Source: CAWJEL01 sp964647255 (GTDB taxonomy: Bacteria; Chloroflexota; Anaerolineae; CG2-30-64-16). From it: a stretch of 64,000 nucleotides of DNA. The translations under genes and the position numbers were made by a program. Shown here piece by piece: positions 1 to 9,037 of this stretch (position 1 is the first letter of the stretch; every line of letters begins with the position of its first letter). Where the stretch lies: the NCBI GenBank assembly GCA_964647255.1, contig CAZYGI010000002.1, forward strand, positions 56,794-120,793, read 5' to 3'. Under the pieces are notes generated by a model. It saw nothing but the letters and a program-made list of their open reading frames with translations, ran no database searches and was not told where the DNA came from.

Positions 1-1
1 A

Positions 2-304
2 CATCGAGCGGGTTTCGTTGTCTGCTACGAAGACATCGGCCGCCACAATGCGCTTGACCGGGTCCTCGGCTATACGTTTCTCAACGATATTGATACATCC
101 GACAAGGCGGTGATCCTCAGCGGGCGGATCGCTTCAGAGATGCTGGCCAAGGCCGCGCGGATCGGGGTGCCGGTTGTGGTTTCCCGGTCGGCGCCGACCT
201 GTCTGTCCATAGATATGGCCGAACGATTGGGGATGACGCTGGTAGGTTTTACCCGAAACAACAGCCTAAGCGTCTATACGCACCCGGACAGGATTGTGGA
301 ATGA
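2..304 (+). CDS. fdhD: FdhD, formate dehydrogenase accessory sulfurtransferase (C-terminal part)
   Basis: The frame is open from the left edge and ends at TGA 302-304, so only the last 100 residues are present. They show the FdhD C-terminal signature: EDIGRHNALDRVLG, then LSGRIASEMLAKAARIGVP, then SRSAPTCLSIDMAERLGMTL and GFTRNN. FdhD passes sulfur to the molybdenum/tungsten bis-MGD cofactor of formate dehydrogenases; the catalytic CxxC loop would lie upstream, outside the window. A formate channel gene about 1.1 kb downstream and NuoE/NuoF homologues at 11-13 kb fit a formate dehydrogenase locus whose catalytic subunit may be to the left. Confidence 0.92.
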   Translation, partial: HRAGFVVCYEDIGRHNALDRVLGYTFLNDIDTSDKAVILSGRIASEMLAKAARIGVPVVVSRSAPTCLSIDMAERLGMTLVGFTRNNSLSVYTHPDRIVE

Positions 305-366
305 AGGCGATCGACCTGTGCATTTCCGCATCCCCTGAACCAGCGGCAACCGCTAATGCAGCGAGA

Positions 367-397
367 TTTATGGCGAGCTATGCTCCTGGAGTATAAT
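367..397 (+). promoter_or_regulatory. Putative sigma-70 promoter for the NDP-kinase-like gene
   Basis: A perfect TATAAT lies at 392-397, about 50 bases before the start codon. The AT-rich TTTATGG at 367-373 is the only candidate -35 and fits poorly in spacing and sequence, so only the -10 is convincing. Confidence 0.35.
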
Positions 398-446
398 GCA
401 CGGGACGCACGACCACCGCTTTCAGAACACCTCGGAAGGAGAACCT

Positions 447-1184
447 ATGGATAACAAAGAACTCGAACAAACCCTCGTCCTCATCAAACCGGACGCCTTG
501 AAGAACTCGTTGACCGGGTATGTGCTTTCGCAGCTTTCCGAGTTCCACAGCGGACTGCGCTTTGCCGCCGCGAAGATCGTTCACGTCAGCCGGCTGCTCG
601 CGGAAGAGCACTACGCCGAGCATCGGGGCAAGCCGTTTTATCCCCCGCTCCTGGACTACATCATGGGTCTCGACCATTGGCCGAACCAGCCGGAGAAGCG
701 GCGGGTGATTGCGCTTGTGTATCAAGGCCCCGATGCGGTGCAGAAGATTCGTGATCTTGTTGGGCCGACGAACCCGCTGGTGGCCCGCGAGAAGAAGCCG
801 GGCTGCATCCGTTCCCTGGGCACGCTGGTGCCGGTCAAGGATGCCGCGGGCAACGTCATCAGCGAGCGGATGGACAACCTCATCCATGCGTCGGCGACGC
901 CTCCGGAGGCAGAGCGTGAGATCAAGTTGTGGTTCAAGCCTAACGACGTGCCGCCCATGATGCAGGCGTATGCGACCGCTATCAGCGATGCCCTCTTCTA
1001 TTACAAGGATGGCAAGCTGTACGATACTTTTGAGCCGGACGGTGTCTGCCTGCTGGCGCCCGGTGACATCGCCTGGGCCTCCGATCTTGAGGCGCTGCGC
1101 CAACTGCGTGCGGGCCAGCCGGCTTTGTGCACCCTGGGGACCGTGGCCGCGAAGTATCTTATCAACGAGCAGCGCGGCGAGTAG
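447..1184 (+). CDS. Long nucleoside-diphosphate-kinase-like protein
   Basis: The 245-residue product keeps the NDP kinase core: LVLIKPDALK near residue 11 with the conserved lysine, GKPFYPPLLDYIMG near 61, VGPTNP near 105, and NLIHAS near 144 with the phospho-acceptor histidine at about 147, followed by EAEREI as in the family. NDP kinases exchange the gamma phosphate between nucleotides. Normal enzymes have about 140 residues. This one has extra sequence after DYIMG, an enlarged loop before the catalytic histidine and a roughly 80-residue C-terminal extension, so its substrate may differ. The start at 447 is chosen because GGAAGGAG sits just before it; an in-frame start at 396 lacks such a site. 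Confidence 0.82.
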   Translation: MDNKELEQTLVLIKPDALKNSLTGYVLSQLSEFHSGLRFAAAKIVHVSRLLAEEHYAEHRGKPFYPPLLDYIMGLDHWPNQPEKRRVIALVYQGPDAVQKIRDLVGPTNPLVAREKKPGCIRSLGTLVPVKDAAGNVISERMDNLIHASATPPEAEREIKLWFKPNDVPPMMQAYATAISDALFYYKDGKLYDTFEPDGVCLLAPGDIAWASDLEALRQLRAGQPALCTLGTVAAKYLINEQRGE

Positions 1185-1440
1185 AGGCGGGCCTTTACAA
1201 ACGACCGACTTCTCCTGCTGTCGGACGGCTACGGGGTCATCCCGTGGCCGTTTCACTGCCGCAGCCGGCCGCATGGGGTCAAACGCCTGGCTCCGGCGAT
1301 CGAAGCCCATCCCCTGCGCCGATCACCAGGGGGGAGGCGAGAGCAACGGGTTTGCAGGTCATTTTCCCTGTGATACTTTCGTGCTCAATAGATCAAAGCC
1401 TGGACGATGAAGGGCTGTCATTCAACCCGGGGAGGAGCTC

Positions 1441-2316
1441 ATGGCCGGTGCAGAATTCACGATTGATGCATTGCTGCCCCCTGATATGGCAAGGCGGGCC
1501 GAAGCGGTCGGCATCCGGAAAGCCGCCGCGGACTTTTGGTCGCTGCTGGCCCTGGCAATCCTGGCAGGTGCGTTTATTGCAGCCGCTGCCATCTTCGCCA
1601 CCACGGCATGGGCGGGAGGGTCAGCGCTTCCCTATGGCGTTAATCGTCTGCTGGGCGGACTGGCGTTCTGTCTCGGCCTGATCCTGGTCATTATAGCCGG
1701 TGCTGAGCTCTTTACCGGCAACAATCTGATCGTGATGGCTTGGGCGGCGCGCAAGGTCAGCACCGGTCGCCTTCTGCGCAATTGGGCCATCGTCTATTTG
1801 GGTAATTTCATTGGCTCCTTGTTGACGGCGGTGATCATGCTGTTTGCCAAACAGTACACCTTCGGCAACGGCATTGTCGGGGTCACGGCGCTGAATATCG
1901 CCAAGAGCAAAACGGCCCTGGACCCAGTGCAGGCGTTCTTTCTGGCCGTGATGTGCAATGCGCTGGTCTGCATGGCCGTCTGGCTCTGCTACAGCGCGCG
2001 CAGCACGATGGACAGGATTGCCTCAATCATCTTCCCGATTACAGCGTTCGTCGCCGCAGGTTTTGAGCACAGCGTTGCCAACATGTATTTTGTTCCTTTT
2101 GGGCTATGGATTAAGCAGTTCGCCCCACCTGCCTTTTGGGCCATGGATGCGTTGGCCAAGGCGACTCCGCCGATCACGCCGGCCACCTACGCGAGCATGA
2201 CCTGGGGGCACTTTATCCTCAATAACTTGATCCCGGTCACGTTGGGCAACATCGTCGGCGGCGCAGGCTTGGTGGGCCTGGTGTACTGGTTCGCCTACCT
2301 GCGGGCAAAGGAATGA
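1441..2316 (+). CDS. Formate/nitrite transporter family channel (FocA/NirC type)
   Basis: The 291-residue protein has about six hydrophobic helices and the FNT signatures AGAELFTGNN (around residue 86) and GFEHSVANMYFVPFG (around 200). FNT proteins form pentameric inner-membrane channels for formate, nitrite or related small anions. Proximity to fdhD favours formate, but FocA and NirC cannot be separated safely by eye. A strong ribosome site (GGGGAGGAG) precedes the ATG. The 256 bases between this gene and the NDP-kinase-like gene contain no convincing gene. The next gene starts 19 bases after the stop and is probably co-transcribed. Confidence 0.9.
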   Translation: MAGAEFTIDALLPPDMARRAEAVGIRKAAADFWSLLALAILAGAFIAAAAIFATTAWAGGSALPYGVNRLLGGLAFCLGLILVIIAGAELFTGNNLIVMAWAARKVSTGRLLRNWAIVYLGNFIGSLLTAVIMLFAKQYTFGNGIVGVTALNIAKSKTALDPVQAFFLAVMCNALVCMAVWLCYSARSTMDRIASIIFPITAFVAAGFEHSVANMYFVPFGLWIKQFAPPAFWAMDALAKATPPITPATYASMTWGHFILNNLIPVTLGNIVGGAGLVGLVYWFAYLRAKE

Positions 2317-2335
2317 TTGCGTCAAGGAGGATCCC

Positions 2336-2563
2336 ATGAGAGGCTATATCCTGGTCCATGTGCGTGCCGGTGAGGATCGCGACCTGCTGCGGGCTTTGAA
2401 GGGCCAACCCGGCGTTTTGCGGGCCGATGTCACTTTTGGGCCCTACGATGTCATTGTTGAGGTTGAGGCGCCTGACCTCCCAGGGCTGGGCAAGCTGGTT
2501 TACAACACAATCCGGGTTCAGCCAGGAGTGCTGGATACGCTGACTTGCCTGGCCGTGGAATAG
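2336..2563 (+). CDS. Stand-alone Lrp/AsnC effector-binding (RAM) domain protein
   Basis: The product has 75 residues and consists only of the alpha/beta ligand-binding domain found at the C-terminus of Lrp/AsnC regulators (start MRGYILVHVRAGEDRDLLRAL, later FGPYDVIVEVEAPD). No helix-turn-helix is present. Such stand-alone RAM domains bind amino acids or other small ligands and can assemble with full-length regulators. It has an excellent ribosome site (AAGGAGG) and follows the formate channel gene by 19 bases, so it may sense a metabolite linked to that channel; this is inference. Confidence 0.85.
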   Translation: MRGYILVHVRAGEDRDLLRALKGQPGVLRADVTFGPYDVIVEVEAPDLPGLGKLVYNTIRVQPGVLDTLTCLAVE

Positions 2564-2598
2564 TCTGACAGCGGAGATCCTGGCTTCTTCGGAGTCTC

Positions 2599-2841
2599 CT
2601 GAAGGTCGTTTGGGCCGCCCTTCTGCTTTGCTTGATCGCTGCGGTGGCGTCGACCCCGGGCGGTGACTTGACCCTGGCGCGCTGGGCGATCGGCAGCGGG
2701 GCGGCGGGCCTGACAGGGGACGGCTATGAGTTGGGCGGCACAGGCGGCCTGTTCGCGGCCGGGAGGCTGGCCGGCGGGTTTCGGGAACGCAACATCCCGG
2801 CGCCGGCGCACATGCGCTATCTGCCGTTGGTGCTGAAATAG
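2599..2841 (+). CDS. Small secreted protein of the LPLV C-terminus type, possibly degenerate
   Basis: The open frame shows a hydrophobic signal-peptide-like start (WAALLLCLIAAVAS), then TLARWAIGSGAAGL, then a Gly-rich stretch (YELGGTGG, LAGGF) and a final YLPLVLK. This matches the very short exported proteins common in Chloroflexota, with a TLxRWxI opening, Gly-rich YxLxGTxG repeats and a C-terminal YLPLV(L)R/K. No ATG or GTG start exists in frame after the stop at 2566-2568. The CTG at 2599 or TTG at 2629 would have to be used, so it may be a decayed copy. Confidence 0.4.
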   Translation: MKVVWAALLLCLIAAVASTPGGDLTLARWAIGSGAAGLTGDGYELGGTGGLFAAGRLAGGFRERNIPAPAHMRYLPLVLK

Positions 2842-2918
2842 GGGAGCACGCGGCGGGGCATGTCGAGATTGCCCCGCCGCTGCAAGCCATCCTGCTCCGC
2901 TGGGGGCTGGTCGGCCCA

Positions 2919-4012
2919 TCAGCAAATGCGCGGCAGTTGTTCGCCGCTGAGCATGTCCACGATCCGCCAGCCGCCGATCCGGCTGCGCATGATCACCCGA
3001 CCGGGGCTCTCGGCAGTGACGGCACCGATGTGCGCGGCGTCTGTGCCGAGCGGGTGGCGCCGCATGGCCGCCAGGACCGCCTCGCCCACCTCCGCGGCGG
3101 CGATCACCACGCACTTGCCTTCGTTCGCCACGTAAAGCGGATCGAGCCCCAGGATCTCGCACGCCCCGCGCGCTTCGTCGCTGAGCGGGATGCTCGCTTC
3201 GTCCAGCCGGACGCCGACTCGCGCCTGCGCGGCGATCTCGTTGAGCGCGCTGGCGACGCCGCCGCGGGTGGGATCACGCAGGACGTGCACGCCCGCGCCG
3301 CCGGCCTCCAGGATGCGGGCAACCAGGTCGTGCAGCGGCGCTGAATCGCTTTCCAGCGCGGTCTCAAACGCCAGCCCTTCGCGTACCGACATAATCGCCA
3401 TGCCGTGCTCCGCGATGCGGCCGCTGACCAGGACGACGTCGCCGGGTCGGGCGCGGGTCGGCGAGATTTCGACGCCCGGCGGGATCAGCCCGATGCCGGC
3501 CGTGTTGATGAAGATGCCGTCGCCCTTGCCGCGATCCACGACCTTCGTATCGCCGGTGACGATGCTGACACCGACCGCGTTCGCCGCCGCCCCCATCGAG
3601 CGCACCACGCGCCACAGCGTTTCCATCGGCAGCCCCTCCTCCAGGATCATGCCGGCCGAGAGCGCCAGCGGCTGCGCGCCGCACATCGCCAGGTCGTTGA
3701 CTGTGCCGTGGATCGCCAGCGAGCCGATGTCGCCGCCGGGAAAGAAAAGCGGGCTGATGACATAGGAATCGGTGGTGAAGGCGAGCCGGTGGCCCGCGTC
3801 CCGGTCCGTCCCCGCGGCGGCCGGCGGCAGGGTCAGGAGCGCACCGTCGTGCATGACCGCCAGCGCCGGGTTCCCGAACACCGGCAGGAACAGCCGCTCG
3901 ATCAACATCTGTGTCAGCTTGCCCCCGCCGCCGTGCGCCAGGGTGATGGTCGGGTACTCGCTGATTGGGATGGGGCATTGCAGGATGAAACTGGAAGCTG
4001 GAGGCTGGTCGC

Positions 4013-4016
<4 letters not shown>
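2919..4016 (-). CDS. hypE: HypE, carbamoyl-phosphate-derived cyanide ligand synthase
   Basis: HypE dehydrates the thiocarbamate on its C-terminal cysteine to thiocyanate, giving the CN ligands of [NiFe]-hydrogenase. The 365-residue protein has the N-terminal LAHGGGGKLTQMLIE, the PurM/AIRS-like core (TTDSYVISPLFFPGGDIG, GTVNDLAMCGA, VTGDTKVV, LRDPTRGGVAS) and the diagnostic C-terminal PRIC with the modified cysteine last. Its start overlaps the hypD stop by four bases (ATGA), indicating translational coupling. The N-terminus is about 20 residues longer than usual because the DNA just inside the start (3985-4008) is a copy of a small dispersed repeat. Confidence 0.95.
3985..4008. repeat. Short copy of the GGAAGCTGGAGG mini-repeat at the 5' end of hypE
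   Basis: The stretch resembles the repeats inside mfd at 22911-23017 (units of GGAAGNTGGAGGNTGG). It encodes the unconserved N-terminal residues of HypE, so the repeat has been incorporated into the coding sequence. Confidence 0.5.
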
Positions 4017-5101
<1,085 letters not shown>

Positions 5102-5112
5102 AGGGCACTCCT

Positions 5113-5202
5113 GACGATAGACGATGGACGGTGAACCACGGATGATAGAGGCTGGACGCTGGACGCTGGTCTATGATCTATCGTCCGTCGTCCATGGTCC
5201 GT
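5113..5202. repeat. GACGATGGACG-type palindromic repeat cluster between hypC and hypD
   Basis: The stretch carries repeated and inverted copies of GACGATGGACG and GGACGCTGG (for example GATAGACGATGGACGG near 5116 and ATCTATCGTCCGTCGTCC near 5176). It fills the hypC-hypD gap and runs into hypC, supplying the last residues and TAG stop of HypC. Related copies occur at 6311-6360, 21211-21230 and 24437-24483. Confidence 0.7.
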
Positions 5203-5434
5203 CGGCCAGCTCGCCCATTTGCCGCAGCACCTCGAACACTTCCTCCGCCTCCGCCTCGTTCAACACGCTGAGCGCGAAGCCTGCGTGGACGATCACGTAC
5301 TCGCCGGGCACGGCCTCGGGCACGTAGGCCAGACAGACTTCCTTTGCCACGCCGCCGAAGCTCACCTTGCCCATCGTCAGCCCGGACGGGTCAGGCTGGA
5401 TGCTGAGAATTTTACCCGGGATACCCAAACACAT
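5171..5434 (-). CDS. hypC: HypC/HybG/HupF family hydrogenase maturation chaperone
   Basis: HypC carries the iron ligand complex from HypD to the large-subunit precursor of [NiFe]-hydrogenase. The 87-residue protein starts MCLGIPGKIL with the essential Cys2 and continues with GGVAKEVCLAYVPEAVPGEYVIVHAGFA, here quoted in two parts: GGVAKEVCLAYVPE and VPGEYVIVHAGFA. The tail after the EAEEVFEVLRQM helix (ending in a run of T, D, R and S) is translated from the neighbouring palindromic repeat, which also provides the stop codon. Confidence 0.95.
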   Translation of the reverse strand: MCLGIPGKILSIQPDPSGLTMGKVSFGGVAKEVCLAYVPEAVPGEYVIVHAGFALSVLNEAEAEEVFEVLRQMGELADGPWTTDDRS

Positions 5435-5456
5435 CGCAATCTCCCTCGCTCCGAAA

Positions 5457-7889
5457 TCATACCTTCATACGTGCTGCCGCGACAGCCACCTGGCCCAGGC
5501 TGATGCCGCCGTCGTTCGGCGGCGTCTGCCGGTGGAGCAGGACCTCGAAACCGGCGCGGCTCAACTGCTGCTGGGCGCGCTCGACCAGCAGCCGGTTCTG
5601 GAAGCAGCCGCCTGTCAAAGCCACGCGCGGGCAACCTACGGCCTGCGCCACCGCGGCGATCCCCGCCACCAGCGCGTTATGGAAGCGCGCCGCGATGACG
5701 CCGGCCGGGACATCGCGCCGCAAGTCGGCCAGCAGCGCGTCCAGCAGCGGCAGCCAATCCAACACCAGGGCTGCACGCTCGCCCCCGCCGGCCTCCTCGC
5801 CGGTGCGCCGGACAGGGAACGGATACGCGTGCGGCTCCGCCGGGTCCGCGGCAAACTCCAGCGCCATTGCCGCCTGGCCCTCGAAGTCGACGCGCTGGCC
5901 GAGTCCGGCAAGCGCGGCGATGCCGTCGAACAGGCGGCCGGCGCTGGTGGTGATCGGCGCGTTCACCCCGCGTTCGAGCATCTGGACCAGCACTCGGCGC
6001 TCTGACGGGCGAAATGCCCGCACCGGCGCCAGATCCTCGCGCACCAGGCTCTCCGCGCCGAAGATTTCCCACAGCAGCGCCAGCGCTGCGCGCCGCGGTT
6101 CTTTCACCGCCGCGTCACCGCCCGGCAGTCGAAACGGGCGCAGGTGTGCGACGCGTGTGAAGCCGGCCGCGTCGCCCAGCAGGAACTCGCCCCCCCAGAT
6201 CGTCCCGTCCACGCCGTACCCGGTGCCGTCCCAAGTGACGCCCAGCGCCGGGCCTTCGGCCTGGTTTTCCGCCAGGCACGCGGCCAGGTGCGCGTGGTGA
6301 TGCTGGACGCCGACGATGGAGGGTGGACGATCGTCGGCGTCCGGTCGTCTATGGTCCGCCCTCGCCCATTTCGTCGAGAGATAGTCCGGGTGGAGGTCGT
6401 GAGCGATCGCGATCGGTTCAGCTTCGTACAACTGCAAGAAGTCGGCGATGACCTTCTCGAACGCCGCAAAAGCCTCCGGTGTCTCCAAGTCGCCGATATG
6501 CTGGCTGATGAAGACCTGCCGGCCGACGCTCAGCGCGATCGTGTTCTTCAGGTGCGCGCCGACGGCCAGAATAGTCGGTGCTTTGTCGCGCAGGAACACC
6601 GGCAGCGGCGCATAGCCGCGCGCCCGGCGTAGCAGCCGCGGCGCACCGGCGACGATCCAGGCCACGCTGTCGTCCACGTGGCGAGCGATGGGCCGGTCGT
6701 GCACCAGGAACGCATCGGCGATGCCGCCGAGCCGTGCGAACGCCTCGGTCTCGTCGGTGCAGATCGGCTCGTCGCTCAGGTTGCCGCTTGTGGCGATCAG
6801 CGGGCAGCCGACCTCGGCCAGCAGCAGATGGTGCAGCGGCGTGTAAGGCAGCATCACGCCGAGATACGGGTTTCCGGGCGCAACGGCCTCGCTGAGGTGG
6901 AACGCAGTGCGGCTGCCGGTCAGCGCGTCCGCGTCCGGCGCTGCGTTTGCGCGGGGCAGCAGGACGATCGGCGCCTCGACGGACGACAACAGGGCCGCCG
7001 CCTCCGGCGTGACCTCGCACAGCGTGCGCGCTTGATCGAGATCGCGCACCATGAGGGCGAACGGCTTATCCCCGCGCCGCTTACGCGCCCGCAGGTTCGC
7101 CACGGCGGCTTCATGCCCTGCATCCGCCATCAGCAAGAAGCCGCCCAGCCCCTTAACCGCGACGATCTCGCCCTCGCGCAGCGCGGCGGCGGCGTCGAGC
7201 AATGCAGCGTCTGCTTCGGAGACCCGAATGTAGATCCCCTGCGCCTGGCGGCAGCCGTCCGCTGGACCTTGTCCTTCGGCGGTGGGCGGTGGGCGATAAA
7301 ACGCCAGTTTCGGCCCGCAGACCGGGCACGCGTTCGGCTGCGCGTGAAAACGACGGTCGGCCGGCGCCTCGTACTCGGCCTGACAGTCGGGGCACATGTG
7401 GAACCGGCGCATGGTCGTGTTGGGGCGGTCGTAGGGCAGCGCCTCGATGATGCTGAACCGTGGCCCGCAGTCTGTGCAGTTCGTGAAGGGGTAGCGGTGG
7501 CGCCGGTCGGCCGGGGAAAGCACCTCGCGCAGGCAATTCGGGCAGACCGCAGCATCCGGCAGCACCAGCACGGTCTTGGCGCCGCTGCCGGAGCTGTGGC
7601 GGATCTCGAAGGTCGTGTCGCCGACCGGGGGCAGGACCGCGCTATCCACGGTTTGGATGAGGGCAAGCGGCGGTTTCTCGGCTTGCAGACGGGCCAGAAA
7701 TATAGCCAGCGCGTCCGGCGCGCCTTCCGCTTCGATGAAGACGCCCTGCGTGTCGTTAATCACCCAACCCGTCAGTCCCAGTGCCGTGGCTAACCGGTAG
7801 ACGAACGGCCGGAAGCCAACGCCTTGCACCGCACCCTGGATTTCAACTCGCAGACGTTGCCGGTCGCCGGCTGAGGCGTGCGCGTTCAT
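5457..7889 (-). CDS. hypF: HypF, carbamoyltransferase making thiocarbamoylated HypE
   Basis: HypF uses carbamoyl phosphate and ATP to carbamoylate the C-terminal cysteine of HypE. The 810-residue protein has the expected order: acylphosphatase domain (GAVQGVGFRPFVYRLA near residue 20), paired zinc-finger CxxC motifs (CPNC, CTDCGPRFS, CPDC, CPVC), a YrdC-like domain (VAVKGLGGFLLMADA, then IATSGNLSDEP) and a Kae1-like domain with VQHHHAHLAACLAEN and ALTGGCFQNRLLVE. Codons from 6311-6360, just before VQHHHAH, are repeat-derived and lengthen a normally short loop by several residues. It lies 15 bases after hypB and 22 before hypC. Confidence 0.97.
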   Translation of the reverse strand: MNAHASAGDRQRLRVEIQGAVQGVGFRPFVYRLATALGLTGWVINDTQGVFIEAEGAPDALAIFLARLQAEKPPLALIQTVDSAVLPPVGDTTFEIRHSSGSGAKTVLVLPDAAVCPNCLREVLSPADRRHRYPFTNCTDCGPRFSIIEALPYDRPNTTMRRFHMCPDCQAEYEAPADRRFHAQPNACPVCGPKLAFYRPPPTAEGQGPADGCRQAQGIYIRVSEADAALLDAAAALREGEIVAVKGLGGFLLMADAGHEAAVANLRARKRRGDKPFALMVRDLDQARTLCEVTPEAAALLSSVEAPIVLLPRANAAPDADALTGSRTAFHLSEAVAPGNPYLGVMLPYTPLHHLLLAEVGCPLIATSGNLSDEPICTDETEAFARLGGIADAFLVHDRPIARHVDDSVAWIVAGAPRLLRRARGYAPLPVFLRDKAPTILAVGAHLKNTIALSVGRQVFISQHIGDLETPEAFAAFEKVIADFLQLYEAEPIAIAHDLHPDYLSTKWARADHRRPDADDRPPSIVGVQHHHAHLAACLAENQAEGPALGVTWDGTGYGVDGTIWGGEFLLGDAAGFTRVAHLRPFRLPGGDAAVKEPRRAALALLWEIFGAESLVREDLAPVRAFRPSERRVLVQMLERGVNAPITTSAGRLFDGIAALAGLGQRVDFEGQAAMALEFAADPAEPHAYPFPVRRTGEEAGGGERAALVLDWLPLLDALLADLRRDVPAGVIAARFHNALVAGIAAVAQAVGCPRVALTGGCFQNRLLVERAQQQLSRAGFEVLLHRQTPPNDGGISLGQVAVAAARMKV
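6311..6360. repeat. GACGATGGA-type repeat inside hypF, in frame
   Basis: The stretch contains CGACGATGGAGGGTGGACG and the inverted CGTCCGGTCGTCTATGGTCC, the same word family as at 5113-5202. It is translated in frame as an Arg/Asp-rich loop between the LHPDYLSTKWA and VQHHHAH motifs. Confidence 0.55.
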
Positions 7890-7904
7890 GGCATCGGGCG
7901 CGCC

Positions 7905-8570
7905 TCAACGCGCATTGCGCCCCCCGGTTTGACGGATAAGCCAATCCACCCACGCTTGCACGCCCTCGCCCGTCCGGCAGGAGACCACGAACAGCGGCGC
8001 GTCGGGGTTCACCATCGCCACCCCGCGGCGGAAGAAGTCCAGGTCGAAGTCGAACACGCTCAGCAAGTCGGCCTTGTTCAGCAGCACGGCGTCGGCCGCG
8101 GCGTACATGCCGGGATACTTGTACGGCTTGTCGTGGCCCTCCGGCGCGCTGCCGACAACCACGGCGAGATGCGCGCCCAGGTCGAACTCCGCGGGGCACA
8201 CCAGGTTGCCGACGTTTTCGATCAGCAGCAGGTTGATGTCGGCCAGCGGCAGCTTGGGCAGCGCGGAGCGGATCATCGGCGCGTCCAAGTGGCAGTTGCC
8301 GCCGGTGTTGATCTGCACCACGGGGATGCTGGCAGCCGCGACCTTCTCAGCGTCTATGCTGGAGGCCAGATCGCCCTCAATCACGCCGGGCGACACGGCA
8401 GCCGGCAGCCGGGCGGCCGTCGCCAGGATCAAGCTGGTCTTGCCGGCCCCGGGTGAGGCCATCAGGTTGACGGCCAGGATGCCGGCCGTATCGAATACCG
8501 TGCGGTTTTCGGCGGCAATCAGGTCGTTGGCATTCAGGATCTGCTTGACAACCGACACTTGACTGGTCAC
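7905..8570 (-). CDS. hypB: HypB, hydrogenase nickel-insertion GTPase
   Basis: HypB uses GTP hydrolysis to help HypA insert nickel into the hydrogenase large subunit. The 221-residue product has the SIMIBI P-loop MASPGAGKTSL near residue 37, EGDLASS, QINTGGNCHLDAPM, the HypB signature IENVGNLVCPAEFDLGA near 118 and NKADL for guanine recognition. It lacks the N-terminal His-rich nickel-storage segment found in some homologues. The start is GTG, and GTGA overlaps the hypA stop by four bases, indicating coupled translation. Confidence 0.95.
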   Translation of the reverse strand: MTSQVSVVKQILNANDLIAAENRTVFDTAGILAVNLMASPGAGKTSLILATAARLPAAVSPGVIEGDLASSIDAEKVAAASIPVVQINTGGNCHLDAPMIRSALPKLPLADINLLLIENVGNLVCPAEFDLGAHLAVVVGSAPEGHDKPYKYPGMYAAADAVLLNKADLLSVFDFDLDFFRRGVAMVNPDAPLFVVSCRTGEGVQAWVDWLIRQTGGRNAR

Positions 8571-8917
8571 TGTTCATCCACCTCGATACTTTCAACACGC
8601 AATTCGCGCCCGCCGGAGACGCGCACCCGCGGTCCCCCGCACCCGGGGCAGACCGGGGAGAGCGGCGGCGCGACCGTCCAGCCGCTGCCGCAGTCGAGGC
8701 ACGTCGCCTGTCCAGGCACGCGTTGGATGCGCAGAACGGCGCCCTCGGCCGCGGTGTCCTTGGACAGGATGTCGAAATAGAACTGGATCGAATCGTCCAC
8801 GACGCCGCTCAGGTCGCCGACCAGCAGGTGAACGACGGTGATGCGCTGTGCGCCGGCCTCACGGGCGGCATCGTTGGCGATCTTCAGGATGCTTTCGGTT
8901 ACGGGTAACTCATGCAT
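8567..8917 (-). CDS. hypA: HypA, hydrogenase nickel-binding metallochaperone
   Basis: HypA binds nickel through its N-terminal MHE and hands it to hydrogenase with HypB. The start at 8917 is chosen because the protein must begin MHELPVTESIL; a start four codons upstream would bury the metal-binding amine. The zinc site is visible as CLDCGSGW and CPGCGGP. It is the first gene of the hypABFCDE unit and sits 24 bases after a strong -10 element. Confidence 0.96.
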   Translation of the reverse strand: MHELPVTESILKIANDAAREAGAQRITVVHLLVGDLSGVVDDSIQFYFDILSKDTAAEGAVLRIQRVPGQATCLDCGSGWTVAPPLSPVCPGCGGPRVRVSGGRELRVESIEVDEQ

Positions 8918-8940
8918 GGCGCCCAGCACCTCAGCAGCGC

Positions 8941-8968
8941 ATTATAAACGATCTCCGCTCGATGGCAA
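8941..8968 (-). promoter_or_regulatory. Sigma-70 promoter of the hypABFCDE operon
   Basis: On the minus strand TTGCCA (8963-8968) and a perfect TATAAT (8941-8946) are separated by 16 bases and lie 24 bases upstream of hypA. This gives hyp its own promoter even though it follows the histidine kinase gene by only 120 bases. Confidence 0.65.
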
Positions 8969-9037
8969 ACGAAAAGCGCCCCTGGGGAAAAACCACAAGC
9001 GAGGGGGTCCGGTTGAGGTCGTTTTAGCGGCGTACGG

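Noticed and set aside
1185..1440. Riboswitch upstream of the formate channel
   Set aside because: The gap is structured and GC-rich (for example CCCCTG and CAGGGG near 1312-1332), but no known riboswitch consensus could be recognised.
8979..9000. Terminator between the histidine kinase and hypA
   Set aside because: The only palindrome (CCCCTGGGG type) has a four-base stem, too short to count.
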